From Streptomyces sp. ISL-1 (lineage in GTDB: Bacteria > Actinomycetota > Actinomycetes > Streptomycetales > Streptomycetaceae): a stretch of 64,000 nucleotides of DNA. A model generated the notes under the pieces. It was given only the letters and a program-made list of their open reading frames with translations. It did not search any database and was not told where the DNA came from. The stretch is taken from the NCBI RefSeq assembly GCF_018614585.1, contig NZ_JAGGOI010000032.1, positions 1-64,000 on the forward strand, in the 5' to 3' direction. Every line of letters starts with the position of its first letter. Position 1 is the stretch's first letter. Made by a program: the position numbers and the translations under genes. Positions 15,391-24,823 of the stretch are shown piece by piece.

Positions 15391-17214
15391 TCAGCGGTAG
15401 AGCGCGTCCACCTCGACCGCGTACGCCGCCTCGATCGCCTTCCGCTTGAGCTTCAGGGACGGGGTGAGCAGCCCGAGCTCCTCGCTGAAGGGGTGTGCCA
15501 GTATCCGGAAGGTACGGATCGACTCGGTCTTCGACACCAGGGTGTTGGCGGCCACCACCGCGCGGCGGACCTCCATCTCCAGATCCGGGTCCCGCACCAG
15601 TTCGGCCGGCGACAGCGGCGGCTTGCCCTGCATGGCGAGCCAGTGGTCGACGGCCTCCTTGTCCACGGTGACCAGGGCCGCGATGTACGGGCGGTCATTG
15701 CCGACGGCGATGCACTGGGCGACCAGCGGATGGTTGCGCACCCGCTCCTCCAAGCCCACGGGCGAGACGCTCTTGCCGCCCGACGTCACCAGGATCTCCT
15801 TCTTGCGCCCGGTGATGGTCAGATAGCCGTCGTCGTCGAGCGCCCCGAGGTCGCCGGTGGCCAGCCAGCCGTCGTGCAGCACGGCGTCGGTGGACTTCGG
15901 GTCGCCCAGATATCCGGAGAAGATGTTTGCGCCGTGCAGCCACACCTCGCCGTCCTCCGCGATGTGCACCGTGGTGCCGGGGATGGGCTGGCCGACCGTG
16001 CCGTACCGCGTGCGCTCGGGCGGGTTCGCCGTCGCCGCCGCGGTCGACTCGGTGAGTCCGTATCCCTCGAAGACGGTGACGCCCGCACCCTCGAAGAAGA
16101 GGCCGAGCTGCCGGTTCATGCCGGAGCCGCCCGACATCGCGTGCCGGACACGGCCGCCCATGGCGTCGCGGACCTTGCCGTACACGAGCTTCTCGAAGAG
16201 CTGATGCTGCAGCCGCAGTCCGGCCGACGGGCCGGGGCCGATCCCGAAGGCCCGGTGTTCCATCGCTTCCGCGTACTTCACCGCCACCTGGACGGCCTTG
16301 TCGAAGGGGCCCGTCTTCCCCGCGGCCTCTGCCTTGCGGCGGGCGGCGTTGAAGACTTTCTCGAAGATGTACGGCACGGCCAGGATGAACGACGGCCGGA
16401 AGGCCGCCAGATCCGGCAGCAGCGCGCTCGCCTGGAGCACCGGCTGATGGCCGATCTTTACCCGGCCGCGGATGGCCGCGACCTCGACCATCCGCCCGAA
16501 GACATGCGCGAGCGGCAGAAAGAGCAGCGTGGACGCCTCGTCGCCGGGCTTGGAGTGGAAGACCGGCTCCCAGCGGTCGATAAGGGTGTCGGTCTCGAAC
16601 ATGAAGTTGGCGTGGGTGATCACACAGCCCTTGGGGCGGCCGGTGGTGCCGGAGGTGTAGATCACGGTGGCGACCGAGTCGGGGGTCACCGCCCGCCGGT
16701 GCCGGTGCACCACCTGGTCGTCGATGTGGCTCCCCGCCTGGACCAGTTCGTCGATGGCCCCGGCGTCCAGCTGCCAGAGCCGCTTCAGCCGCGGCAGCTG
16801 GTCGATCACCGAGCCGATGGTCATGGCGTGGTCCTCGTGCTCGACCATGCACGCGGTCACCTCGGCGTCGTGCAGCATCCAGAAGACCTGCTCCGCGGAG
16901 GAGGTGGGGTAGACCGGGATGGACTGGGCGCCTACCGTCCACAGTGCGAAGTCGAAGAGCGTCCACTCGTAGCGCGTGGGGCACATCAGCGCGACGCGGT
17001 CCCCGAAGCGCACACCGTGCGCGAGCAGTCCTTTGGCCAGGGCCAGCACTTCGTCGCGGAACTGCGCGGAACTCACGTTCTGCCAGTTGCCCTCCGCGTC
17101 CTTTCGGCCGAGCGCGACCCGGTCCGGATCGTCGGCGGCATGGTCGAAGACCGCGTCCGCAAGTCCACCGACCTGAGGCGCCGCGGCCATGGGTGGGACC
17201 GTGAACTCGCGCAA
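15391..17214 (-). CDS. Long-chain acyl-CoA synthetase (AMP-forming)
   Basis: Activates fatty acids to acyl-CoA through an acyl-adenylate. The 607-residue product is the usual length of the FadD15-like actinobacterial group. The P-loop-like motif is VIYTSGTTGRPKGCVITH (about residues 180-200), followed by LFLPLAHVFGR, EGYGLTEST, WLATGDLGALDDDGYLTITGR and the catalytic lysine segment VTSGGKSVSP. The start is TTG 17214. A GGAG element lies 6 nt upstream on the minus strand at 17221-17224, and the product then begins with REFTVPP as relatives do; longer starts lack both features. The gene is monocistronic, with a 279-nt gap to the LysR gene. Confidence 0.93.
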   Translation of the reverse strand: MREFTVPPMAAAPQVGGLADAVFDHAADDPDRVALGRKDAEGNWQNVSSAQFRDEVLALAKGLLAHGVRFGDRVALMCPTRYEWTLFDFALWTVGAQSIPVYPTSSAEQVFWMLHDAEVTACMVEHEDHAMTIGSVIDQLPRLKRLWQLDAGAIDELVQAGSHIDDQVVHRHRRAVTPDSVATVIYTSGTTGRPKGCVITHANFMFETDTLIDRWEPVFHSKPGDEASTLLFLPLAHVFGRMVEVAAIRGRVKIGHQPVLQASALLPDLAAFRPSFILAVPYIFEKVFNAARRKAEAAGKTGPFDKAVQVAVKYAEAMEHRAFGIGPGPSAGLRLQHQLFEKLVYGKVRDAMGGRVRHAMSGGSGMNRQLGLFFEGAGVTVFEGYGLTESTAAATANPPERTRYGTVGQPIPGTTVHIAEDGEVWLHGANIFSGYLGDPKSTDAVLHDGWLATGDLGALDDDGYLTITGRKKEILVTSGGKSVSPVGLEERVRNHPLVAQCIAVGNDRPYIAALVTVDKEAVDHWLAMQGKPPLSPAELVRDPDLEMEVRRAVVAANTLVSKTESIRTFRILAHPFSEELGLLTPSLKLKRKAIEAAYAVEVDALYR

Positions 17215-17220
17215 TGGCTG

Positions 17221-17224
17221 CTCC
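17221..17224 (-). promoter_or_regulatory. Ribosome-binding site that fixes a TTG start
   Basis: GGAG on the minus strand, 6 nt before TTG 17214 of the acyl-CoA synthetase. No better-placed ATG or GTG has a comparable site. Confidence 0.65.
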
Positions 17225-17493
17225 TTGTGGCGCTCCCCGCACAGCGCCGTGACGCTACCCCACCCGGCGGACGGGCGGGAGAGCCTTCCAGAACTGTGGA
17301 CGAATGGCATCACCACAGGTCAGCCGCGCATATCCGGCCACATTGGGAAGGCTCGGGCGACTTTCTGACCGTTGGGTAAGTAGGCTGCGCCGGAATCTCC
17401 ACCGAATCTGTACGACGCGATCACCGTCGCTCTACGGGGACGGGGTCGTGGTCCGTACCTGATCGGGGCAGCCGGGGCGAGCGGTGATCGTGC

Positions 17494-18366
17494 TCAGTGG
17501 CCGACCGGTCCGTGCAGCCGGTCGCCGCTCGCGAGGATCGCGGCGGCCAGCGCGTCCGCGGCCTCCTGCGCCGCGTCCCGGCGGCGGCCGTGCAGCAGTA
17601 CGAAGTCCACCGTGCCCAGCTCCGGCAGCCCGGCTCGGTCGGGAACCGGCACCAGACCCGGCGGGACCAGTGAGCGGGTGTGGGCCATCACGCCGAGACC
17701 CGCGCGGGCGGCGGCGACCAGTCCGCTGAGGCTGCCGCTCGTGCACGCGATGCGCCACGGGCGGCCGTGCCGCTCCAGGACGTCGAGGGCACGGGCCCGG
17801 GTCACGGCCGGCGGCGGGAAGAGGATCAGCGGGACCGGGCGCTCCGGATCGATGCGTACGCCGTCGGCCGCGATCCAGATCATGCGATCGCGCCACACCA
17901 GCTCGCCGTGCGATTCGCCCGCCCGGCGCTTGGCGAGCACCAGATCCAGCCGGCCCGCCGCCAACTGCTCGTGCAGCGTGCCGGACAGCTCGACGGTGAG
18001 CTCCAGGTCGACTTCGGGGTGATCGCGCCGGAACGACTCCAGGATCTCCGGGAGCCGGGTCAGTACGAAGTCCTCGGACGCCCCGAAACGCAGCCGCCCG
18101 CGCAGCCGCGTACCCGTGAAGAACGCGGCCGCGCGTTCGTTCGCCCGCAGGATCGTGCGGGCGAAGCCGAGCATCGCCTCGCCGTCCTCGGTGAGCTCCA
18201 CGCTGTGCGTGTCCCGGGTGAACAGCTGCCGCCCGGTCGCGTCCTCCAGCCGGCGCACATGCTGGCTCACCGTCGACTGCCGCAGCCCGAGCCGGCGGGC
18301 GGCCTGGGTGAAGCTCAGGGTCTGGGCGACCGCGAGGAAGGTACGGAGCTGAGCCGGGTCGTACAT
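17494..18366 (-). CDS. LysR-family transcriptional regulator
   Basis: A 290-residue LysR-type regulator. The N-terminal winged helix reads LRTFLAVAQTLSFTQAARRL and then QSTVSQHVRRLEDATGRQLF, and the linker is followed by the periplasmic-binding-like effector domain from about residue 90 (RLRGRLRFGASEDFV). It is divergent from the transporter gene at 18490, across 123 nt, the classical arrangement for LysR control of the divergent target. The effector is unknown, possibly the transported organic anion. The ATG at 18366 follows a GAAGG element. Confidence 0.93.
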   Translation of the reverse strand: MYDPAQLRTFLAVAQTLSFTQAARRLGLRQSTVSQHVRRLEDATGRQLFTRDTHSVELTEDGEAMLGFARTILRANERAAAFFTGTRLRGRLRFGASEDFVLTRLPEILESFRRDHPEVDLELTVELSGTLHEQLAAGRLDLVLAKRRAGESHGELVWRDRMIWIAADGVRIDPERPVPLILFPPPAVTRARALDVLERHGRPWRIACTSGSLSGLVAAARAGLGVMAHTRSLVPPGLVPVPDRAGLPELGTVDFVLLHGRRRDAAQEAADALAAAILASGDRLHGPVGH

Positions 18367-18489
18367 CCTTCGAGGTTAGCCCGCCATCGCGAATCGTGAT
18401 GACAGTCAGAGTGGTATGTGGGATTCCCGATCGCGCCGATCCACGGGAGCATAGGAGGGCACGATCTGAACCGAGAGCAAGTGGAGCAC

Positions 18490-19584
18490 ATGAGCCGCCG
18501 CACGCCGCAGTTCCCGTCCTGGCTGCCGATCGATCCGTACATCCTGGCGATACTCGGGTCCGTGGGCCTCGCGGCTCTGCTCCCGGCGTCGGGCGCGGCG
18601 GCCGATGTGGCGGGCGGGGCGTCGACCGGCGCGGTGGCGCTGCTGTTCTTCCTGTACGGGGCTCGGCTGTCGACGCGCGAGGCGCTCGACGGGCTCAGGC
18701 ACTGGCGGCTCCATCTGACGGTGCTGGCCGCGACGTTCCTGCTCTTTCCGCTACTGGGACTGGCGGCGCGCGGCCTCGAGCCGCTGGTGCTCACCCCACA
18801 GCTCTACAGCGGTCTGCTGTTCCTGTGCCTGGTCCCGTCGACGATCCAGTCGTCGATCGCCTTCACCTCGATGGCCCGCGGCAACGTCCCGGCGGCGATC
18901 TGCGCGGGCTCCTTCTCCAGCCTCGCCGGCATCCTCGTGACACCGCTGCTCGCGGCCCTGCTGCTGGGTGGCGGTGCGAGCGGCTTCTCGGCGGACTCGC
19001 TGTTGAAGATCGTGCTCCAGTTGCTGGTGCCGTTCCTGGCGGGGCAGTTGCTGAGGCGGTGGATCGGCGGCTTCCTGACCCGCCACAAGCAGGCGCTCGG
19101 GTATGTGGACCGCGGCTCGATCCTGCTGGTCGTCTACACGGCCTTCAGCGAAGGCATGGTCGCGGGCGTCTGGCACCAGGTGACGCCGCTGCGGCTGGGG
19201 GCGCTGCTGCTGGTCGAGGCGGCGCTGCTGGCGGCGATGCTGGGGCTGACGTGGTACGGCTCGAAGCGGCTCGGGTTCGGGCGGGGGGACCGGATCGCGA
19301 TCCAGTTCGCGGGCTCGAAGAAGAGTCTGGCGGCCGGGCTGCCGATGGCGAGCGTGCTGTTCGGGGCGCAGGCGAGCCTGGCCGTGCTGCCGTTGATGCT
19401 GTTTCACCAGATGCAGCTGATGGTGTGCGCGGTGATCGCGAAGCGGCGGGCGCGGGACGCGGAGACGGTGTCCTTCCCCTCCTCTTCCTTCCCCGTTGCA
19501 TCGACTGCCCGGGTCCGCCGCGTGGTGGGCGAGGCCCCCAAGGCCGAGGAGTACGCAGGCGCTGACGCCTCCGTGCCCCGGTGA
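18490..19584 (+). CDS. Bile acid:sodium symporter family transporter
   Basis: An inner-membrane transporter of the BASS/SBF-like superfamily, 364 residues from ATG 18490, with about ten hydrophobic segments. Diagnostic stretches are FFLYGARLSTREAL, LVPSTIQSSIAFTSMARGN, which carries the conserved polar crossover helix, and GSKKSLAAGLPMA in the second repeat. Family members move bile acids, pyruvate or other organic anions with sodium; the substrate cannot be read here. A hydrophilic C-terminal tail of about 45 residues (residues 320-364) is poorly conserved. The frame is open from 18418, but homology begins after 18490. Probably regulated by the divergent LysR gene. Confidence 0.88.
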   Translation: MSRRTPQFPSWLPIDPYILAILGSVGLAALLPASGAAADVAGGASTGAVALLFFLYGARLSTREALDGLRHWRLHLTVLAATFLLFPLLGLAARGLEPLVLTPQLYSGLLFLCLVPSTIQSSIAFTSMARGNVPAAICAGSFSSLAGILVTPLLAALLLGGGASGFSADSLLKIVLQLLVPFLAGQLLRRWIGGFLTRHKQALGYVDRGSILLVVYTAFSEGMVAGVWHQVTPLRLGALLLVEAALLAAMLGLTWYGSKRLGFGRGDRIAIQFAGSKKSLAAGLPMASVLFGAQASLAVLPLMLFHQMQLMVCAVIAKRRARDAETVSFPSSSFPVASTARVRRVVGEAPKAEEYAGADASVPR

Positions 19585-19640
19585 ACGCCGCCGCACGCGA
19601 ACCCGGGCAACCCGCACCCGTGGTCTGACAAGATCACCCG

Positions 19641-20045
19641 GTGACGAAGTACGCCATACGCCCCTTCCATGCCCGCCCCTGCACTCTGGTCGTCTGCCGC
19701 GGATGCTGCTGCGGCGACGGCCGCAAGAACCCCGGCACCGACCACGAAGGGCAGTTGGCCAGGCTGCGCGCCGCCGCCGCGGGCTCCGAAGGTCGGCTCG
19801 CCGTCCGCACCAGTGACTGCCTCGGGCCCTGCGGGCAGGCCAATGTGATCGTGGTCCAGCCCTCCAGCGAGGGCCGGCGCCGGGGGGCTCGCGCGGCCTG
19901 GGTCGGCTGGGCGCTCGACGACGACGCGACGGACGACGTCCTGGCGTGGGCCGTCGCCGGCGGCCCCGGGCTCGCCGAACCCCCGGCCACCCTCGCGCTC
20001 CAGCTGATCCCGCCGCCGTCCGACGCGCGCCGTCGTGCCCGCTGA
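19641..20045 (+). CDS. Thioredoxin-like [2Fe-2S] ferredoxin-fold protein
   Basis: A 134-residue protein with the cysteine layout of thioredoxin-like 2Fe-2S ferredoxins. Cysteines lie in LVVCRGCCCGDGRKNPG near residue 20 and in TSDCLGPCGQANVIVV near residue 60. The second motif is typical of this fold, also found in the NuoE 2Fe-2S domain. The first has four cysteines (C-x-x-C-C-C), more than needed, so the exact ligands are uncertain. The start is GTG 19641. The gene lies 56 nt after the transporter gene on the same strand, with no obvious partner reductase. An electron carrier or metal-handling role is inferred from the fold only. Confidence 0.75.
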   Translation: MTKYAIRPFHARPCTLVVCRGCCCGDGRKNPGTDHEGQLARLRAAAAGSEGRLAVRTSDCLGPCGQANVIVVQPSSEGRRRGARAAWVGWALDDDATDDVLAWAVAGGPGLAEPPATLALQLIPPPSDARRRAR

Positions 20046-20194
20046 TCCACCGTCAGCCCGCCCTGCCCCGCCCCGCGCCGCCTGAGTCATTCATGGATTC
20101 TTCGCCGGGACGTCGCCGCCCCGGCCCCGTCGTGCCCCGGACCCTCGCCTAACTTGCACACGTTCACCCCGACGAACGCACCGCGGAGACGTCC

Positions 20195-22099
20195 ATGTGC
20201 AGTCCGCTTCACCAGCCCGACGGCCCACTCCCGAACGCCGCCAGCCGTCGTACGTTCCTGCGTGCCACCGGACTCACCGGCGCCGCCACCGCTGCCGCAG
20301 CCGCCACCGGGGGGCTGGCCGCGGCGCCCGCCGCGGCCCTGCCGCGGCAGAAGTCCGCTGACAACGTTGCCAGTTGGCGTCCCGACCCCGAGAGTCCCAG
20401 ATTCACGCTCGTCGTCATGCCGGACACCCAGTACCTCTTCGACGGCGCAAGCATCAGTTCCGCGCCCGTCGAGGCATCCCTGCGCTACATAATCGACCAC
20501 GGACGCGACGAGAACATCGTCTTCCTGTCCCATCTGGGCGATCTCACCGAGAACGGGCAGCCGCGCGAATTCGGACCGCTGAGCGAGGCCTTCGGGCTCC
20601 TGGACCGCCGACGCGTCGGCTACAGCGTCGTCGCCGGCAACCACGACATCAAGTCGTCGACCGACGACCAGCGCGGCCGCACCCCCTACCTGGACGCCTT
20701 CGGCCCACAGCGGATGCGCCGGCTGCCCACTTTCGGCGGGGCCACGCCCGACGGCTACAACACGTACCACCGCTTCCGCGCCGCCGGGCGCGAGTGGCTG
20801 ATCCTCGCCCTCGACTGGCGGCCGTCGGCGGCTTCTCTGGCCTGGGCCAGGGACGTCATCGCCAAGCACCCGAAGACGCCGGTCGTACTGACCACGCACG
20901 AGCTCGTGTACGCGGACCAGTACGGCGACGAGGCCGAACTCTCCCCGCACGGCAAGCACCTGTGGGACGAGCTGATGGCCGACCACGACCAGATCTTCCT
21001 GACCCTCAACGGCCACTACTGGCCCGCCGCCCGCACCACCCGCACGAACACCGCCGGTCACGACGTGCATCTGCACATCACCAACTACCAGAACCGCTAC
21101 TACGGCGGCAGCGCGATGATCCGCCTCTACCGCTTCGACCTCGCCAGGAACACCATCGACGTGGAAACGATCTCCCCGTGGATCCTCGGCCGCGCGGGCG
21201 ACGGCCTCAATGAACTGGAGCGCCGCGAGATCGAAATGACGGGCCCGCAGGACAGCTTCTCCGTCCCCATCGACTTCGAGAAGCGCTTCGCCGGCTTCGC
21301 ACCCGTCCCCGCCCGGGGACCCCGCCCCGCCGCGAAGATGCTCCTTCCCGGAACCGTCGCGTACTGGCGCTTCGACGGCACACACCAGGACGGCTCCCCG
21401 GCCGACGCCGCGCTGCGCGTCCCCGATCTGTCGGGCCACCGCAACGACCTCACGCGGGAAACGGTCCCGGGCGCCCCGGCCGACGCCCTGCGCTGGTCGA
21501 AAAGCCACCACTTCGACCAGCCGGGCCACGGCAGCCTCTACTTCGACGGCGGCAAGCCCCCGTTGCGCGGCGCGTATCTGCGTACGGAAGCCAACGCACC
21601 GCTGAACTCCCACACGTTCCGCTCCGGATACACCATCGAGGCGTTCATCAAGCTCCCCGCCGACTGGGACGCCGGCCGCCACGCCTGGGGCTCGATCCTC
21701 AGCCGCCGCGGCACACTCGGCGCCGCCGGTAAGACCGAAGGCGATCCGGAAGAGCCCGTCGCCACCCTCTCCCTGTCCGACGGACCCGGCCCGCAGTGGG
21801 CGGCAGCGCCGCTCAACCAGCCCGGAGCCGTCACCAACTGGGGCCATGAGCTGGAGCGCGAGGTCTGGTGGCATCTCGCCGTCGTCAACGACGCAAAGCA
21901 CACCACGATGTACGTCGACGGCTGCCAGGTCGCCCGTAACCCCGCCACCCGTACCAGCGGCCTCGCCACCATCGGTCTGCCCTGGCTGGTGGGCGGCTAC
22001 GAGTACGGCGGCACCCTGGACCAGCTGCTGCACGGCTGGCTCGGCGACGTGCGGATCGTCGAACGCGCCCTGCCCGTACGCGACTTCATGAACGCCTGA
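20195..22099 (+). CDS. Tat-exported metallophosphoesterase with LamG domain
   Basis: A 634-residue secreted enzyme. The leader has SRRTFLRATGLTG, with a cleavage region near residue 50. The calcineurin-like catalytic domain spans about residues 68-330, with the metal motifs MPDTQY, LGDLTENG, VVAGNHD, LTTHE and NGHY in order. A LamG/concanavalin-like domain follows from about residue 385 (AYWRFDGTHQDG to GWLGDVRIVERALP). The natural substrate is unknown; relatives include extracellular phosphodiesterases. A perfect GTTCACC heptamer lies at 20162-20168 upstream. The PHP-domain gene follows after 32 nt and is probably co-transcribed. Confidence 0.9.
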   Translation: MCSPLHQPDGPLPNAASRRTFLRATGLTGAATAAAAATGGLAAAPAAALPRQKSADNVASWRPDPESPRFTLVVMPDTQYLFDGASISSAPVEASLRYIIDHGRDENIVFLSHLGDLTENGQPREFGPLSEAFGLLDRRRVGYSVVAGNHDIKSSTDDQRGRTPYLDAFGPQRMRRLPTFGGATPDGYNTYHRFRAAGREWLILALDWRPSAASLAWARDVIAKHPKTPVVLTTHELVYADQYGDEAELSPHGKHLWDELMADHDQIFLTLNGHYWPAARTTRTNTAGHDVHLHITNYQNRYYGGSAMIRLYRFDLARNTIDVETISPWILGRAGDGLNELERREIEMTGPQDSFSVPIDFEKRFAGFAPVPARGPRPAAKMLLPGTVAYWRFDGTHQDGSPADAALRVPDLSGHRNDLTRETVPGAPADALRWSKSHHFDQPGHGSLYFDGGKPPLRGAYLRTEANAPLNSHTFRSGYTIEAFIKLPADWDAGRHAWGSILSRRGTLGAAGKTEGDPEEPVATLSLSDGPGPQWAAAPLNQPGAVTNWGHELEREVWWHLAVVNDAKHTTMYVDGCQVARNPATRTSGLATIGLPWLVGGYEYGGTLDQLLHGWLGDVRIVERALPVRDFMNA

Positions 22100-22131
22100 C
22101 CCGCGCAGAGCCACCGAAGGAGGAGCACTTC

Positions 22132-23811
22132 ATGCCGAGCCAGAGACCCACTCAGCCCCTGCCGCGCTGGGCGGACCCCGACGTACCCGCCGATTCGCTC
22201 GACCCCCAGGGACTTTCGCGCCGCGGACTGCTGTGCAGCGCGGGCCTGTTCGGGGCCGCGTTCGCCGGCGGCGCCCTGCTCGCGCCGACGGCCGCCGAGG
22301 CGCACACCCTGGCCGTCGGCGACCCGAACCTCGTCTACCTCGTCGGCGACCACCATGTGCACTCGGTCTACAGCCACGACGCGAAGTACACGTTCTCCCA
22401 ACTGGCCACCGCCGCCTCCCGGTACGGCCTGGACTGGATGGTCCTGACCGAGCACAGCAACTTCGGTCACGCCAGGGCCGGCGGCGCCGAGGCCGAGCAC
22501 CGGGAGATCCTCAAGGCCCGCGCCGACAACCGGCGCATGCTGATCTTCCAGGGCCTGGAGTGGTACATCCCCGGCGCCGAGCACTGCACCGTCTTCTCGC
22601 CGCCCGGACGCCACGAGGTCGAACTGCTCACCCGCTTCGAGGAGGCCTACGACGGCAAACTCCTCGGCTACACCGCGGGCCGCCCGGACCACCCGGACAC
22701 CCCGCGCAACGAGGCCCACGCCGTCGACGCGCTCAAATGGCTCGACCAGCAGCGCTGCCGCGGATACGTCGACGATGTCCTGGTCCTCGCCAACCACCCG
22801 CTGCGCCTGGGCATCGACTCCCCGCACGAGCTGCGCGCCTGGCGGGACGCGGCCCCCGAGATCATGATCGGCATGGAGGGCGCGCCCGGCGCCCAGGCCG
22901 GGGCCTTCCCCGGCTGGGCCGGCCCCGACAGCATCCGCGGCGAGTATGTGAACAAGCCGTCCCAGAACTCCTGGCCGGGCTACCCGGCGGCGGCGTATGT
23001 GACGTACGGCGGCTTCGACTGGGCGACCGCGACCGTCGGCGGCCTGTGGGACGCGATGCTCGCCGAGGGCCGGCTGTTCTCCATCACGTCCAACTCGGAC
23101 GTGCACCGCGTCGCGTACGACACCTGGCGCAACGGCGACTGGCTGCCCGGCCAGAACTTCGACAACACCGGCCGGCTGCCCGATCCGGTGAACACGGCGG
23201 AGCCTCAGCCCGGCGGGGACTTCTGGCCCGGCCAGTTCAGCCGCACGCACGTCGGCGTCACTCGCTACGGATACCGGCAGGTGATGGCCGGCCTCAGGGC
23301 GGGCCGCGTCTGGGTCGACCACGGCCAGCTCATCGACGGCATCGAGGTACGGGTGAACAGGGAGCACGGCATCGGCCGCGGCGTGACGCTCGGCGGGCGG
23401 CTGCGCGTACGCCGGGGAGAGAAGATCGTCCTCAACGTCACCGTCACCACCGCGTCACGCCCCAACCACCACGGGGAAGTGCCGCGCCTCGCCCATCTCG
23501 ACGTGATCCGGGGCGCGCTACGCGGCCCGGTCGCCGACCGCGACGAGTGGCGGGCACCGGACACCCGGGTCGTGCACACCGCCGATGTCGAGGGCCGCGC
23601 GGGCCGGTACACGCTGCGCATCGCGGTGGGCAGGGCAGAGGAGTCCTTCTATCTGCGGCTGCGCGGCAGCGACGGCAAGCGCAACGGGCCCGGATTCCTG
23701 GGCGCCACGACAGACCCGCACGGGCCGGTTCCGCACGAGCCCGGCAACGGCGACCCATGGCTGGACACTTGGTGCTACACCAACCCGGTCTTCGTCGATG
23801 TCGTGAAGTGA
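22132..23811 (+). CDS. Tat-exported PHP-domain phosphoesterase-like protein
   Basis: A 559-residue secreted metalloenzyme candidate. The leader carries a twin-arginine motif (SRRGLLCSAGLFGAAFAGG) and ends near AEAH, about residue 58. The PHP (polymerase and histidinol phosphatase) metal site starts with GDHHVHSVYSHDAKYTF and continues with VLTEHSNFGHA, LIFQGLEWYIPG and SNSDVHR. About 150 C-terminal residues form a beta-rich extension. It lies 32 nt after the metallophosphoesterase gene behind an AAGGAGGAG site. Both exported enzymes carry phosphoesterase-type metal centres, so a joint role in releasing phosphate from extracellular compounds is plausible but not shown. Confidence 0.88.
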   Translation: MPSQRPTQPLPRWADPDVPADSLDPQGLSRRGLLCSAGLFGAAFAGGALLAPTAAEAHTLAVGDPNLVYLVGDHHVHSVYSHDAKYTFSQLATAASRYGLDWMVLTEHSNFGHARAGGAEAEHREILKARADNRRMLIFQGLEWYIPGAEHCTVFSPPGRHEVELLTRFEEAYDGKLLGYTAGRPDHPDTPRNEAHAVDALKWLDQQRCRGYVDDVLVLANHPLRLGIDSPHELRAWRDAAPEIMIGMEGAPGAQAGAFPGWAGPDSIRGEYVNKPSQNSWPGYPAAAYVTYGGFDWATATVGGLWDAMLAEGRLFSITSNSDVHRVAYDTWRNGDWLPGQNFDNTGRLPDPVNTAEPQPGGDFWPGQFSRTHVGVTRYGYRQVMAGLRAGRVWVDHGQLIDGIEVRVNREHGIGRGVTLGGRLRVRRGEKIVLNVTVTTASRPNHHGEVPRLAHLDVIRGALRGPVADRDEWRAPDTRVVHTADVEGRAGRYTLRIAVGRAEESFYLRLRGSDGKRNGPGFLGATTDPHGPVPHEPGNGDPWLDTWCYTNPVFVDVVK

Positions 23812-23843
23812 TCTCTCACACGAACCGACCTCTGAGACGGAGA

Positions 23844-23883
23844 GGCCCGGCCGGCGCAGGGGGCGCTCCCCGCCGGCCGGGCC
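23844..23883. terminator. Hairpin terminator between convergent genes
   Basis: A perfect 13-bp stem (23844-23856 with 23871-23883) encloses a 14-nt loop, between the PHP-domain gene and the opposing fdhD gene. Confidence 0.75.
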
Positions 23884-23907
23884 CGTATCCCGTGCAGCGG
23901 GGGCGCT

Positions 23908-24747
23908 TCAGACCCCGGTGCTCAGGGCGAGGCGCTCGTCGCCCGCGTACACGTTCATATTGGCGCCGCGCAGAAAGCCGACCAGGGTCAGGCCCGCCTC
24001 GGCAGCCAGGTCCACGGCGAGCGAGGTCGGCGCGGAAACCGCGGCCAGCACCGGGATTCCGGCCATCACCGCTTTCTGTGCCAGCTCGAACGACGCCCGT
24101 CCCGAGACCAGCAGAATCACCCGGGACAGCGGCAGCCGGCCGTCCTGTAGCGCCCGGCCGACCAGCTTGTCGACCGCGTTGTGCCGGCCGACGTCCTCCC
24201 GGATGTCGAGCAGCTCGCCCTCCTCGGAGAACAGCGCCGCCGCGTGCAGACCCCCGGTCCGGTCGAAGACCTGCTGTGCCGCCCGCAGCCGGTCGGGGAG
24301 GACGGCGAGCAGAGCGGGCTCGACGCGGACCGGGGGAGTGTCGGCGATCGGGAAGCGGGCGGTGGTGCGTACGGCGTCGAGGCTGGCCTTGCCGCACAGT
24401 CCGCACGAGGACGTGGTGTAGACGTTGCGCTCGAGGGTGATGTCGGGGACGGGCACACCGGGCGCGAGCTGCACGTCCACCACGTTGTAGGTGTTCGACC
24501 CGTCGTCCGTGGCGCCCGCGCAGTACACGATGTTGCGCACCTCGGCCGGGGAGCCGAGGACGCCCTCGCTGACCAGGAAGCCGGCCGCGAGGGCGAAGTC
24601 GTCGCCCGGTGTGCGCATGGTGATGGCGAGCGGCTTGCCGTTGAGGCGGATCTCGAGCGGCTCCTCGGCCACAAGGGTGTCGGGACGGGTCGACACCGCC
24701 CCGTCCCTGATGCGGATGGTGCGGCGGCGCTCGGTGACCCGTCCCAT
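23908..24747 (-). CDS. fdhD: FdhD, formate dehydrogenase sulfurtransferase
   Basis: Transfers sulfur from a cysteine desulfurase to the molybdenum cofactor of formate dehydrogenase, which is required for activity. The product is about 279 residues from ATG 24747. The persulfide-carrying cysteine motif is SCGLCGKAS, and other family hallmarks are GDDFALAAGFLVSEG, EDVGRHNAVDKLVG and LLVSGRASFELAQKA. A TTG nine bases further upstream is open, but ATG 24747 is preferred. No formate dehydrogenase structural gene is in the window. The oxalate pathway genes at 58-64 kb would generate formate, giving FdhD a plausible client. A ketopantoate-reductase-like gene lies 76 nt upstream in the same direction. 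Confidence 0.95.
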   Translation of the reverse strand: MGRVTERRRTIRIRDGAVSTRPDTLVAEEPLEIRLNGKPLAITMRTPGDDFALAAGFLVSEGVLGSPAEVRNIVYCAGATDDGSNTYNVVDVQLAPGVPVPDITLERNVYTTSSCGLCGKASLDAVRTTARFPIADTPPVRVEPALLAVLPDRLRAAQQVFDRTGGLHAAALFSEEGELLDIREDVGRHNAVDKLVGRALQDGRLPLSRVILLVSGRASFELAQKAVMAGIPVLAAVSAPTSLAVDLAAEAGLTLVGFLRGANMNVYAGDERLALSTGV

Positions 24748-24823
24748 GGAGATCAATTCCGATTCTGTACGTGGTGGGAGCCGAAACGACCCTTGACGAT
24801 TTCATTCTCCTGCACAGGCGGAG

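Noticed and set aside
20087..22114. A 675-codon minus-strand frame opposite the metallophosphoesterase
   Set aside because: No motifs were found; the plus-strand gene has the full calcineurin-like metal motif set.
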